Below are positions 12,174 to 23,673 of a stretch of DNA of 64,000 bases, piece after piece. How positions within the stretch are numbered: position 1 is the stretch's first letter; every line of letters begins with the position of its first letter. The notes beneath the pieces are model-generated. The model made no database searches and was not told the DNA's origin. It worked only from the letters and a program-made list of their open reading frames with translations. The stretch is from Monomorium pharaonis (taxonomy: Eukaryota > Arthropoda > Insecta > Hymenoptera > Formicidae): positions 35,449,132 through 35,513,131 of the forward strand of contig NC_050467.1 of assembly GCF_013373865.1 (NCBI RefSeq), read 5' to 3'. Made by a program: the position numbers and the translations under genes.

Positions 12174-12502
12174 AATATTTTTATAAACAAATAAACTTTA
12201 AAAAATTTTTTGCATTTTTGGTCTTTATCTAATCGTCCCTGGGCTTATTTGTGTACGTACTTTAAAAGTGTAAAAGAATTATCAATTCTATAAATTCAAT
12301 TCGAAACTAAATGGTTGAACAGAATGTCGGTAAAACACACGGCTTTAGTATCCTCTTAACAGAACGTCTCTAAACGATAGAACTCTACGAATTTTTTCTT
12401 TTCTGTGATCATATATTTAAAATACGATAAGATGCTATCATATGATTTTAAAAGTTAGTAGAATTTGCATATTTCGAGAGCAACAAATTCTGACGATGCC
12501 CT

Positions 12503-12660
12503 CCCAGCAAACACAAAGTTACGTGTAACGTGCCTGTTAGTTATAATTTCCCACTCAACAATGTAATTGTAATATAACACGTGTGTTATATTACAATTAC
12601 ATTGTTGAGTAAGAAATTATAACTAACAGGCACGTTACATGTAACTTTGTGTTTGCTGGG
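12503..12660. mobile_element. 158 bp near-perfect palindromic MITE (CCCAGCAAACAC), copy 1
   Basis: A hairpin of two 78 bp arms with almost no loop. It starts CCCAGCAAACACAAAGTTAC, ends with the inverse, and is centred on ACACGTGTGT. CT lies on both sides, possibly a 2 bp target duplication. Other copies lie at 24266-24423 (complete), 25794-25930 (right end lost) and 31081-31217 (left end lost). Confidence 0.8.
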
Positions 12661-12842
12661 CTGGTATTAAATTTAAACAAGCAACAAATTTTTCTCAGTT
12701 TATTCTTATGACTTTGCATGTTTACTATTCTTTTTTATTGTTTAAATTAATTTTGGGGATAATAAATTAAATATTTCATGAGCAACAAATTTCCGTTTTA
12801 TTATTATATATAATTTTGTTATTTATATATTGTTCCAGCCAT

Positions 12843-14900
12843 GAATAGCCACGGAGTACCGGCAATCGTGGACTAAACAAAAGACATGCTGACAAGCAGA
12901 AATCTGACCGCCAATTATAGAGATAAAATTCTGGAGGCCGACCGACTGAGAGTTGTTCACGAAGTAGTGTTTTGTTGCTTACTAGTGGTGAATAAACTCT
13001 TGAAATTACCCAAAGAGAAAGGTTTCCGGGTCTACGGCTACGCAGACGACATGGCCGTGGTGATCAAAGGAAACTTCCTAAGAACACTCAGAAAGTGCTT
13101 AAAAAGAGCCTTGAGAATTATAGAAGCATGGTGTAAAAAAAAAGTTTGAAAGAAAATCCTCTCAAGATCAACGTAGAGGTCTTTACAAGGAAATACAAAC
13201 CGGATCCAATAAAATCGTTAAGATTACTGGGAAAGAAGCTAGAGTACATAAGTATGGTCAAGTACCTTGGAATCTTAATTGACTCCAAGTTAAGCTGGAA
13301 ACAAAATCTCTTGGAAAAGACGGAAAAATTTTACACGTCCACGTGGGCGTGCAGAAAAATGATAAGCAGGTTTTGAGGCCTTAAATCCGGGATTGCCTCA
13401 TAGCTATACAAAGCTACTACTACCAAAAATCACTTATGCCGCTGTCATGTAATGACCCAGGATAAAAAAGGTGGAGGCAAGGAACCTGCTAAAAAACCTA
13501 CAGAGTAACTACCTGAGAATGGCAGTAAGGGCCATGAGAACCACACCAACAGACCTCGATAACCATTTCTGCTGTGACAAATGTTGGCAACAGATCCTGT
13601 TGCCAAAAAGACAGCAAATGAGAAACATATCTTGTCATTGCAAACACTGTTAGCAGATATTCAGCAAATATTTAGCAACGCCTGTCATCAAAATACATGA
13701 CAAAATAATAGTGAACTGCGAGCAAATTTACTGAAAGTATTGATGACAGATTGACGATAAATATCAAAGTGCAAACAAGTCAGCAAATTGCCTGTAGAAA
13801 TGCAACAACATTTGTGCGTCAAAGTACGCAACAGATTGGTACCAGAAACGCACATCTGTCGAAATGTCAAATTGGCAATAAAAAGTGCGGCACCGTTGAT
13901 AGACGGCCTATTCTCTTGGGAGTAAAATGCAGCCAACTTGCTACATAAAGACCGCTCGCAGTCTGACTAAGATAAGCAAAAATTACCTTCCTTCGCTACG
14001 CCTGCAGGAATGTCCAATGTGGCGGAGAACCGTCACATTATACTTTTATAATATTGGAAATAGCCTTATGTATATGTCCTTAGACCTTGCCATCATGGGA
14101 GCGGCGTACAACACAACATACAAGCTGAGGTGTAAGGAAGAATAAAGGAATACCAGACCGGGACACACCAGGCTCAAATGGTTGTACTCCCACCCTTTCA
14201 CTTTGACACAAGACAAAACCCTAAAGAATTATCAACTGCCAAAGGGTTTTAGAACGCTGATACCGAAAAGAGAAGACTGGCTAAAACCAGGACTGATCAC
14301 AAACCCCAACACAACCTACTGGTTTACAGACAGTTCGGGGCAAAACAATTGCTTTGAGGCAGGAATATATGCGCCGGATGAAAATTATAGGAAGAGTATC
14401 TGTGTAACCTACAATATTCCGAGCAGAAATAGTGGCGATATTAAGATGTACCAAACTTCTTGCTGCCAGGGCAATAACAAACAAAATCGCCATCTGTATT
14501 GATAACAGAGCAGCAATATCAGCTAAGCCCTACACTAAATCCTCAGCAGTCTGGGACTATATGATGGCACTTGAGACTAAGTATATCAAACAAAATAACC
14601 CTGGCATGAGTGCCAAGACACCAAAGTATAAGAAGTGGCGGACTGCCTGACCAAAGATAGCAGACGACAATGTATACCACTTGTGCGGACAAAGCGGGGA
14701 GGACAGTGTGCACATCCTGTGTCACTGCCCTGCTTTGGCTTGTAAAAAATACATGATCAGGGGATGAGTTTTTGTGAAATCCAAAGATCTTGTAAAAATT
14801 AGTCTAAGAAATTTAACATACCTGGTCTCCAATAAGAGATTGGGTTTAAGAATTTAAGTCTAAAATACACAGGGGATGTGATAATGGGATCTTAGATCTA
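12843..14900 (+). pseudogene. decayed R1/LOA-like non-LTR retrotransposon (RT + RNase H)
   Basis: A broken reverse transcriptase reads from about 12980: VYGYADDMAVVIKGNF is the YADD catalytic core, followed by KYLGILIDSKLSWKQNL (the conserved block after the palm). Downstream frames give an RNase H start (YWFTDSSGQNNCFEAGIYAP, 14320-14380), then AICIDNRAAISA (about 14490) and a CCHC-like end (LCGQSGEDSVHILCHCPAL, about 14680-14740). This order RT, RNase H, zinc knuckle fits I/R1/LOA-type LINEs. Stops, frameshifts and the insertion at 13559-13890 destroy the gene; the endonuclease and ORF1 are missing. Confidence 0.75.
13559..13890 (+). repeat. GCAACAG-rich repeat copy 2, inserted in the LINE relic
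   Basis: Interrupts the RT region just after AMRTTPTD. Matches 854-1240 block for block. Immediately after it, 13912-14052 resembles an internal part of the CCCCAATAAAACAG element (compare 51170-51295: TAAAGACCRCYCGCAG, ATGTGGMRGA). Confidence 0.5.
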
Positions 14901-17144
14901 AAAAAAATCCTAGGGACCAAACTGGCCCCATCCTCAAATTAACTAATTATATATTGTTCTGCTAACTTATTCTTCCTTTAACAAATGTTTTTAAAAAAAA
15001 CTAACAAAGCAACAAATTTTTTTCTTTGGAAACTTTTTAGCAACAAATAAAAATATTATTTAAAATTAATTCTGCTCATTTTGGTCTGCTAACTTATAAA
15101 ATGTGTTTTTAAGATATCTTCTTTATTCTTAAGTATCTCTACTTTAATTTTCTATGTTAATAAATTTCAAATACATCAAAAATAATATTTAAGATACTAA
15201 AGTTGTTCTATTTACCAATGTGACATAATGCCAAAATGACATAAAAGTAAATCAAGATTAATCAAAAAATAACTTCTAGCAATTATTTTGAAATAATTTT
15301 GATGGCATTTTTATGTCATGATGATTTTTCTTCTATTATTTTCTAAACAACAGCTAAATTTTACTGCATAGAATTTAAAACTATTTTTGTAATTTCTTAT
15401 GACATTATACAGTATCTTTCCAAAGTTGTTAACACATAAATTTATGAAAGGCTAAAATCTTTTGGTAAACTTTCCACAGTTTATGCAATAATTGCATAGA
15501 TAAGCAAAGAACTAACAATACTTTTATTTATTCACAATCAGTATACCAAATTCACTAAAATTGCTCTTTATATTAAGAAAGTTTTAATAGTTTAGAACGT
15601 TCAAAATTTGATAAAAAATTTGTTCTCACAGCATTTTGTCTAGATAGATTTTGGCAATTTCTAAATTTATTTTTACTCGATATAATATAATATTATTCAA
15701 CTTAACATTTCATTTGCACAAAGCATTTGTCACCATGTAGTTGACACAAAAATAAGAATGTTAACCTCAATTATCAAATTTATTTCATTAAAGTTATTTA
15801 AGAAAGTAGAGGTGGTTGGTTAGCTTATAGTCAACCAAACTGGTTAACAAGTTTTATTAAGAAATTACACGTTTTAACCCTTGCTTTGAGCCTTTTTCAA
15901 GTAAAATACAGCTTAATGAATTATGCTCGTGGTTTTAACTGTCAAAAAATATAAAAAATAACTAAAGAACTACAAATCAAGAATAGTAAGACAAAAGTGT
16001 AATGCATATTATTGTTATCTCTATGTCCAAAATACATTAAAATTTTTTATATAACAATGCATGTGTTATATAGTGCAAAAAAATTTTATTTTTAGTCTGT
16101 GTCTGACATAAAACCAAAAATTTTGTTTTTACATTCAAATCTTATCTATAAAATCATAAGAATTTGTTTACTAAACCACTATACTTAAAACACTTAGATT
16201 CCAATAGAGTACATGTCAGAATAAATTCAAATTTGAGTAATATGCATATGTAGCATTCCTGGTGTGATCCAGAATTTGTGAACATGGATTTGACTACTAG
16301 CAGACCATTTTTTTTAGAAAATTTCAGAAATTTGAAAAACTATATCTTGCTGCAATAAATTCTAAAGCAAAGTTTACAACTTTTTGTAACTTTTTATTAG
16401 ATGGTTGTGTCCTAAAAAGTGTGGAAATTAGCATTTTTGGTCAGACACAAAAACATTATTGACACAAAAACATTAGTGATTAAATTATTTAAACATTACA
16501 AATAATATAAATACTAACACCCATGCATTTTAAAAATTCTATTTGTATTAAAGATGGTCCCAAACTGTCCAAAACCATTTAAAACATTTATTTTTGTAAT
16601 GTTTAAGTAATTTAAATAATAATATATGCATTATTACACACATTAATAACTTGTGTCGCTTCAAAATTGGTATTATTCATTTTATTTAACTCCCTAGAGC
16701 CTATAATTGTTCTTTACTTTTTAAAAAAATTTGTTTTTTAAGATGTCATTATTGTAGTAATGAGTGATATAAGGGATAAGAATAATTAAAAATGTATATA
16801 TAATCTTAGTTGAAAGTATTAGGTACTTTTAAAAAATAATTAGAATTTGAAAATATAAAAATGTAAAATGTATCTTTTGTTTTAAGAATTTTTTACATTT
16901 AAATAAATTACAATGAGATTTTAAATTATAAAATAATATAACAGCTAATATAACAACCAATGAGAGAAACATATATAGTCAACAATTCATAAACATTTTG
17001 CTCTTTAATTATGTTGCCTTATGCCTTAAAATCTCATTGTAAACACAGCATTATGTATAATTCTATTAATAAGAAATATTGCAGATAAAATAATTCTAAG
17101 AATATAAAAAAAAAAATTCCTAATATTTTGACCCAAGATTTGAA
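14901..17144. other. 2.2 kb AT-rich stretch, nothing recognised
   Basis: No open frame with coding character, no clear inverted or tandem repeat and no domain. It may be diverged repeat or unique intergenic sequence. Confidence 0.5.
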
Positions 17145-17397
17145 GCATGGTCTATAATACATGGAATAAGGGTAGAGTAAGGAGCAAGAGTAATTTGCCA
17201 TATAATTTTCTACAATTTTATGAAACTAACAGCATTGTTTGCATGGTTCGCAGCTATTTCTGTGCTTTAATTAGCTGAGCATAAGCATAAAACATGGAAT
17301 AAGAATAGGAAATAAAATTAATTTATTTCGCTTACACCCTTACGTCTACTGTTGCTTGTTATCCAACGCTTACTCCATGTATATTGTAGACCATGCT
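17145..17397. mobile_element. ~253 bp foldback MITE (AAGCATGGTCTA ends)
   Basis: The left end AAGCATGGTCTATAATACAT is inverted at the right end (ATGTATATTGTAGACCATGC). Abuts the Harbinger-like MITE that starts at 17401. Non-coding. Confidence 0.6.
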
Positions 17398-17400
17398 TTA

Positions 17401-17645
17401 GGGCCACCGCACAAGCTCTTCCATAACGTGTTACGTTGTGTTAAATACTCCATATAAACCTAAGTTTGTAGTTAAAATTTAACTCAATTAAATCAATGCA
17501 CAAAGAAATCCTTAAGGTCAGAACTTAAAAAGTTAGGTTAAAAGTTCTTTGTGCATTGATTTAAGTTTAATTTTAAGTACAAACTTAGGTTTGTGGAGTA
17601 CTTAACGTAACGTAACGCGTTACGAAAAAGTTTTTGCGGTGGCTC
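17401..17645. mobile_element. PIF/Harbinger-like MITE, copy 1
   Basis: Ends GGGCCACCGCACAAGCTCTT and the inverse GCGGTGGCTC, flanked by TTA on both sides (17398-17400, 17646-17648). Three-base TWA duplications and G-rich ends are typical of PIF/Harbinger elements. A palindrome of ~245 bp whose arms contain TAACGTAACGTAACGCGTTA. Two further copies at 21978-22464. Confidence 0.7.
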
Positions 17646-17648
17646 TTA

Positions 17649-18578
17649 GAGATGTGCGCCTACACAAATATACAAAAATATACACAAATTTATTAAAAGT
17701 TTATGTGTAAATCAAATGGCGAAAGTAACCTACCATAAAAGTGGTAAGCAAGTTCTTGCGGCGTTCTTGATTGTTCTCTGAAAAGTGACGCAAAATGAGT
17801 ATGAATGATACACGAATCCCGACGTTAAAATTATCGTTGTAATTATTACTGTTATGTCTTTCGTTCGGCAAACGTCTGCATTATACACGAAGTCACTGCA
17901 GAGTTGACGAGATTAATCAGTATTTCTCCACATGATCGAAGTGCGAGCCGATCGCAATTAATCAGCGGCTGATATTTAAAAAAATTAACAAATAAACGAA
18001 GGACACACGAATCAAATTAATAACTTAATCAGCGACACTGCAATAATTCTGGTCTACGGTTCCACGTTACTTGACATTCTTTTTCTTTGGCCCGTTGGTT
18101 TTCTGTCCTTTACAGGACAAAGTATCAGGATTTCTATCCAATTTAGAGTACAATCGTGGGGGTTAATTGCGCTCTCTGGTCATAGCGTACTTCACATTCA
18201 ATTCATTCAATTGTTTATGAATTCAACCACAATCTCGATGACTGCCCGCGCATCTTCAAGGTTAAGAGAAAACCGCGCTTTCAAAGAATACCTCTCAGTA
18301 ATATACACATGCGAATATAACGTATACGCATTAATAACACATTCGGCACTCTCGGCATCAAAATTGAAACGCCATCTTCTCGACGAATTTTGAAACGAAA
18401 CGCAGCCGTAGAAAGAAACCAAAAAATGCCTATAAAGCCCGTTCTACATTAATCGCAAGTTACCAGTTGCAATTTGCGACATCCAATAAGGGCCATTCTA
18501 CAATAGTCGCAAGTTGCCAGTTGCCTTTTGCGACCGCCAATGAACATTGAACTTTACGTATGGAGCTCGATAATCATT
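17649..18578. other. non-coding spacer with a short direct repeat
   Basis: No gene recognised. GTCGCAAGTTGCCAGTTGC near 18500 repeats the block at about 18455 (ATCGCAAGTTACCAGTTGC), each after a TTCTACA. Local GC is higher than in the flanks. Confidence 0.4.
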
Positions 18579-18709
18579 GCTCTAGTTTACACCGAGCACT
18601 TGGTACGCGTATCAAATAGTAAATAACTAGTGAATGTGTTTAATCATTGGCTGATCAGCTTAAATTCACTACTTGATACGCGTACCAAGTGCTCGGTGTA
18701 AATTAGAGC
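18579..18709. mobile_element. 131 bp foldback MITE (GCTCTAGTTTACACCGAG), copy 1
   Basis: Starts GCTCTAGTTTACACCGAGCA, with its inverse at the right end and ATT on both sides. Same length and nearly the same sequence as 53445-53575, in inverted relation in the loop (GCTGATCA). It sits against a half copy of another MITE (18710-18757). Confidence 0.75.
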
Positions 18710-18760
18710 ATTGCTTGAGACGATTATGAAATTAAGATTCGACTATGAATACCAGCCTAA
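18710..18760. mobile_element. right-half fragment of the 32024-32166 MITE
   Basis: ATTGCTTGAGACGATYWTGA, then AAGATTCGACTATGAATACC and AGCC, match the right arm of the foldback at 32024-32166. The left half is absent; the 131 bp MITE lies at the break. Confidence 0.6.
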
Positions 18761-18861
18761 GGCTGAAATCACATGGTGCGGAATAGAGCTGCGGAATAAA
18801 AAGTGCGTCATAGAAGCAGTCAATCAGAGCTTTGCCGTACCTAGAGTCCCTAGAATACAGA

Positions 18862-18997
18862 TGTTTGTTCGCGTCGCCATGCTCCGACATGCTCCTACTC
18901 ACTCCAACGCATTCTAATAGGTTGGCGTCATCGGAATCAACGTATTGGAGTGCGTTGGGGTGAATAGGAGCATGTTGGGGCATGTGACGCAAACAGA
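18862..18997. mobile_element. GGTYTGTTYGCGTC foldback MITE, copy 1
   Basis: The left arm TGTTCGCGTCGCCATGCTCC is inverted as CATGTGACGCAAACAGACC on the right. The inner arm includes ACTCCAACGCATTCTAATAG. It interrupts the P-element terminal repeat, with CAG seemingly on both sides. Copy 2 is at 22483-23346. Confidence 0.65.
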
Positions 18998-19487
18998 CCC
19001 AGAGTCTGGCCATTCCGTAGATTTCTTTCTATTGGTTCAGTTTCACGAGCCCCTCAAAATGGCGGAAATGGCGGAATTTTTAAAATAAAGAAAAGTCGCA
19101 TATTAATAAATGTAAAATAATAAATCAGAAAAACGTTTTTATTGCTATAAACTTATTTAAAAATACACGCACATATGTAAATACACAAAAATATGTAATA
19201 AAATATAACGTGAAAGTACAACATCCATATAAAAAAAAATATATATATATATATCTTATACATAACGTTTTTAACGAACGGAAGAATGCATTGCCATGGT
19301 TTTGCTACCATAATTTTTATTTTTTAAATTGGTTTTTACACACGATATATGCATTCTATATAATATAAAACGTTTTATTATTTTTAATTTTAAATTGTGG
19401 CAATCTTTTATTGTGTTACAGTAAACATCTTTCATTTTTTCCAAATAAAAACGAAGAAAATTGCATTTTGTATTTTTTAAATATGAT

Positions 19488-20435
19488 CCCAGACAGCACC
19501 AGATATCGTACGAATATTATACTCTCATACGTAATGTACTGTGATCATACCGAATATACGTAAAACATTCATATAACGTCTCAGTAGAATGTCATTTTGA
19601 TATATCCTCAAGATAAACTTAGAATATAGCGACTGAACTTCGCAACTCCTACTGAATATACTGAGATTATATCTAATCTACTCAAAACATCCGTAAAATA
19701 TCCTATGATATATCTCATGTATATCTATCACATATTTCCAAAATATCCGCGTAATATCGAAAGTGAATCATGTCAACGCTATCTATGATCTGTAACGTTA
19801 CGCATTTTCGTCTGCCGTGTGATGCAGACACGTGGTGAAGTGTAGGGTGTGAACGTGCGAACACGAACTCACGGACAACGTGGTTTTCTCAGGAATTACG
19901 CCCAGATAACTCTGGTATGTACATAAGATATAATATAGTAACGTAAACTGTAATAATATATATATATTGTATATATACATATATTATTTAGGTTATAACC
20001 TACAATTATCTGAGCATAATTTCCCAAAGCACCCCAGCGTATTCAACAGATATTACGCTTCATTTCTCGCGATAGCTTCCTGATGTGCGAAATGAAGAAT
20101 TCCTCTTCTTATTTCTTCTTGCTAATTCTGTATGTTTAATTCCTTGTTCCTTATTCCTCTCATTATGCATGAGCCCATATAATGTGAACATACTGTAGAC
20201 ATATTGTGAATATACTGAAGATATACTTTAGACATACGTATAACATTCTTAAGATATATTCGGTATATTCTCATAAACTGCCAGCTAAATTCTATGGGAT
20301 AAGGCAACGCGGACATAGTACGTTATGAGTATATACTCGCCATATCACAGACGTATCTCTAATATTATACGAATATTGCAATATACTTTCGCAATATCCT
20401 ATTATCGTTCTCATAATCTACATGTGCTGTCTGGG
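19488..20435. mobile_element. CCCAGACAGCAC element with ATATAC/GATAT vocabulary, copy 1
   Basis: Starts CCCAGACAGCACCAGATATC, ends GTGCTGTCTGGG, flanked by AT (19486-19487, 20436-20437). The 948 bp interior is built of degenerate ATATACTSARNATAT and AATATCCTATGATATAT palindromes, apart from a GC-richer core (19790-19930). Non-coding. It inserted into the P transposase. A half copy is at 29368-29942. Confidence 0.8.
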
Positions 20436-20934
20436 ATATGTATAAACAAATAATTATTTCCATCTTGAGAAAATAATTAAACGTTTCCTCATTGACGAAA
20501 AATAGTGTGTTTTTACGGAAGCATTTCAAAAGAACTAATTTTGCATATTTTTTATGAAAATGTTTTGATCCAACAAAATATAAACATTCAAAACACGTTT
20601 TTGTGCATTTAACAATACTTGTAATAATGTAACCTGCTATACTGTACAATATATTCATTTCAATATTGTCGAGTTGAATATTGTTGTTAAGATTAATAGA
20701 AATTACTTTTTCACATTGTTTAGACTGTATAATTGTTGTCGGATTATCTAGAAAATCGCCAATTATTTCACCACCATCTTCATCATAATTTGAAGTACGT
20801 AGTGATTTCATATATTTTGATATTGTAAGAAGTTTTAGATTCTGCTTAAACTGTAATGCGTTTGGAATTGCATGTCTTGCTCTTATAGCAGAAAAAACAT
20901 TTTCAACACAATCCTGTGTTAATCGACCAGTTAA

Positions 20935-21503
20935 GGGGATCCGGGAGTGACAGAGTTACCGACATTTTTTTGGGAACTTGGATTTTCGAATTGGAGTAAC
21001 AGAATGCAAAATCCTTTTACAGGATTAAAGTACGCACAAAAATGAAGGGGGCGACGTACGATTTGTTCTGATAAATAAAAAAAAATTGTTATTTATTAGT
21101 CACCTAACGACAATATTTGCTTCATACAAAAAATCTATAGTTTATATGTATAAAATAATCACGTCGCCCCCTAGAAAAAACTCTCAGGAATAATATCGTG
21201 CAATTAGAAATAAGATTAGAATTCTAGAAAAAAAGATTCGCATTCCGCAAATTGGAAAATAAAAAAACGAAAATTTGGATTATGTACACGTAAAAAGTCG
21301 ATAAGTAGAGCAATATGAGAAAAATTTTTTTCGTTTTCAATATAAAATCCAATTTATAGATTAATATTAATATGTGTACTTTAATTCTGGAAAAGGATTT
21401 CTAAATCTATACAAGAAATACATATAAAATCTCATTAATGATGTGCACGAATGACTCTACCTTATCGACCTCGATCAAATTTTAAAGGCACTCCTGGATC
21501 CCC
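20935..21503. mobile_element. TTAA-flanked MITE inside the P transposase
   Basis: Ends GGGGATCCGGGAGTG and CACTCCTGGATCCCC are inverted and flanked by TTAA on both sides (20931-20934, 21504-21507). 569 bp, no transposase. TTAA duplications are used by piggyBac and Kolobok elements; the GGG start is closer to Kolobok, but this is a guess. The host reading frame continues exactly across the insertion. Confidence 0.8.
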
Positions 21504-21891
21504 TTAATACGTATAAAAATCCCCGTTTATGTATTAAATATTTCGTCAATTCAATAATAGAACTTGTGGTAATCATAATACCATTTTGCACAGGCTTAAA
21601 TTTGGGTTGATAACCAATTTTTATTTCTCTAAATAATTTTATAATAGATTCAAGAAATGCTATAGAGTCATTGAATTGTTTCTCTTTTTTTTCATCACCT
21701 GCTTGTTTGCTTAACGCAAGTTTTGGCGTCCTTGCAGTTATTAATGTAAACCATTTAGACATACATTCAATAAAAAGTGCTTAATTAAATTAACTTTATA
21801 TATATTATGTATTTACCTTTTTACAACCAAAAAAAGTTAAGAAAATACGTGGAATTCCTAAAATCACTGACAATCACAGTTATAGGTTTGT

Positions 21892-21906
21892 TTTTTATTC
21901 CTGCAC
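21892..21906 (+). mobile_element. end fragment of the GGTTTGTTTTTTATTCCTGC MITE
   Basis: Short match to the left end of 57833-57941, abutting the P-element terminal repeat. Confidence 0.45.
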
Positions 21907-21977
21907 GTACGCCATTTTGAGGGGCTATTGGCCAGACTCTGTATTCTAGGGACTTTAGCCGTATCAACGCATTCTAA

Positions 21978-22464
21978 GGGCCACCGCACAAACTCTTCCA
22001 TAACGCGTTACGTTACGTTAAGTACTCCATACGAACCTAAGTTGTACTTAAAGTTTAACTTAAATCAACGCACAAAGAAATCCTTAACGTAAGAACTTAA
22101 GAACTTACGTTAAGGATTTCTTTGTGCGTTGATTTAAGTTAAATTTTAAGTACAACTTAGGGCCACCGCACAAACTCTTCCATAACGCGTTACGTTACGT
22201 TAAGTACTCCATACGAACCTAAGTTGTACTTAAAATTTAACTTAAATCAACGCACAAAGAAATCCTTAACGTAAGAACTTAAGAACTTACGTTAAGGATT
22301 TCTTTGTGCGTTGATTTAAGTTAAATTTTAAGTACAACTTAGGTTTGTATGGAGTACTTAACGTAACGTAACGCGTTATGGAAGAGTTTGTGCGGTGGCC
22401 CTTAGGTTCGTATGGAGTACTTAACGTAACGTAACGCGTTATGGAAGAGTTTGTGCGGTGGCCC
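21978..22464. mobile_element. PIF/Harbinger-like MITE copy 2, hosting copy 3
   Basis: Begins GGGCCACCGCACAAACTCTT and ends with the inverse GCGGTGGCCC, with TAA on both sides (21975-21977, 22465-22467). It is interrupted at 22160-22401 by another copy of the same family. Confidence 0.75.
22160..22401. mobile_element. PIF/Harbinger-like MITE copy 3, nested in copy 2
   Basis: 242 bp palindrome with the same ends, flanked by TTA (22157-22159, 22402-22404). Arms are nearly identical to the host copy, so it is a recent self-nested insertion. Confidence 0.8.
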
Positions 22465-22482
22465 TAATGCTAAAACTCCATT

Positions 22483-23346
22483 GGTTTGTTCGCGTCGCCA
22501 TGCTCCGACATACTCCTACCACAGACTTCTATAATATACTAAACTGCTAACCTTGATTTCCTAGGCGTACCAGTATATAATGTACATGTTGTACATGACT
22601 GAATAACCGATCGGAATGTGTCATCTGCTATGTATGTACATTGTTCGTCAAGTGGAATGTATATGTACATATATATATGCCAATAAATGTCACATATAGT
22701 TGCTACGAGTAATTTGTTGACATTTTTAAAATGTTTATATATGTATATATATATATTTAAAGAATGATACTTAATAATACTAATAAATATCATTAATATT
22801 AGGTTATTTTATACAAAAATGCTCTTAAAATGAGGTTATATCATTTGTTCTTTAGTTTTAATACTTAAACGAAAAGAAATGTATACCGCTTTCTTATATA
22901 TATTTGGGCAGTCTTTTATCACATACCTTAGTTATTGTCATTTTATCTTTTTCTTTTATATTACAAGAGCAAAAGAATGATACGTTTAACGCATAAGTAC
23001 GCATAAGCGTCCAAGAAGAACGCTCTCATAATCACATAATATATGTATATATTGTATCATACATCTCACTCACTCCTCTAGTAATCCATAGTCGTAGGAC
23101 TATAAAATATTAGCCACATTCCAATCGGTAATTCAGTCTGCCGCCTATGAGCTCCTATTTGTACATACTTTTCGGGTACACACTAAATGGAGAATATATA
23201 ACGAGCCTAGCAGTCTAGTATATTATAGAAGTCTATGGCTCCGACTCACTCCAACGCATTCTAATAGGTTGGCGTCATCGGAATCAACGTATTGGAGTGC
23301 GTTGGGGTGAATAGGAGCATGTTGGGGCATGTGACGCGAACAGACC
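22483..23346. mobile_element. GGTYTGTTYGCGTC foldback MITE copy 2, split
   Basis: The left arm at 22483-22519 (GGTTTGTTCGCGTCGCCATG) and the remainder at 23238-23346 (to GACGCGAACAGACC) together equal the MITE at 18862-18997. The gap is filled by a 718 bp element. Confidence 0.7.
22520..23237. mobile_element. non-autonomous hAT-like element
   Basis: Inverted ends CACAGACTTCTATAATATAC and GTATATTATAGAAGTCTATG (about 30 bp). It interrupts a MITE whose intact copy shows the target, and the flanks ACTCCTAC (22512-22519) and GCTCCGAC (23238-23245) look like an aged 8 bp duplication, which would fit hAT. No transposase. Confidence 0.6.
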
Positions 23347-23356
23347 TCTCATGTCT

Positions 23357-23481
23357 GCGGTGAGTTCCGGCAAACGCATGCGGTGACCAATCAGCAACCA
23401 GACGCAGATCGGGTTCCGGCAAGTCACAGCAAGCGCTTGAATTCTGATTGGTCACCGCATGCGTTTGCCGGAGTTCACCGC
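23357..23481. mobile_element. foldback MITE (GCGGTGA.TTCCGGCAAAC)
   Basis: GTTCCGGCAAACGCATGCGG, then TGACCAATCAG, is inverted at 23445-23481. ~125 bp, GC-rich relative to the window. Abuts the next MITE. Confidence 0.65.
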
Positions 23482-23489
23482 TGTAACGT

Positions 23490-23673
23490 CCTGGGGCTCG
23501 ATTCTTGAATTCATTCGCAAGAAAACGTATGCGCAAATACCCGCTCTAACAGAAAAGTTGCAAGTTTATTGGTTAAAAGCTATACGATAGCCAATAAATT
23601 TTCAACTTTTCTGTAAGAACAGAATTTGCGAATACGTTTCTCTTGCAAATGAATTCAAGAATCGAGCCCCTGG
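23490..23673. mobile_element. foldback MITE (GGCTCGATTCTTGAATTCAT)
   Basis: GGCTCGATTCTTGAATTCAT and its inverse at the right end, with CCTGG on both sides (23490-23494, 23669-23673), perhaps a 5 bp duplication. Arms ~75 bp, non-coding. Confidence 0.7.

Larger units (their letters stand above)
19271..21770 (-). pseudogene. P-element (THAP9-like) transposase relic, C-terminal third
   Basis: Read on the minus strand, the parts lie in order. First 21770-21508 (ECMSKWFTLITARTPKLALS, then ESIIKLFREIKIGY and FKPVQNGIMITT). Then 20934-20438, which opens with the hallmark GRLTQDCVENVFSAIRARH of P-type transposases, followed by PNALQFKQNLKLL. Finally 19487-19271 carries a basic C-terminus with KIIKRFILYRMHI and a TAA stop. 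Two transposons cut it: a TTAA-flanked MITE (20935-21503) and a CCC-ended element (19488-20435). The reading frame continues across both gaps if each insert and one copy of its target duplication are removed. The THAP DNA-binding domain and most of the catalytic core are missing, so it is inactive. Confidence 0.75.
18846..21963 (-). mobile_element. P-element relic, body between inverted ends
   Basis: AGTCCCTAGAATACAG / AGTCTGGCCA near the left end (split by a MITE at 18862-18997) and AGCCCCTCAAAATGGCG at 19047-19063 recur inverted at 21908-21963. Inside lies a P-type transposase relic on the minus strand (19271-21770). Most of the N-terminal two thirds of the transposase is missing and three other elements have inserted. 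The ends of P elements also carry inverted repeats, but I cannot match these to a named subfamily. Confidence 0.55.
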
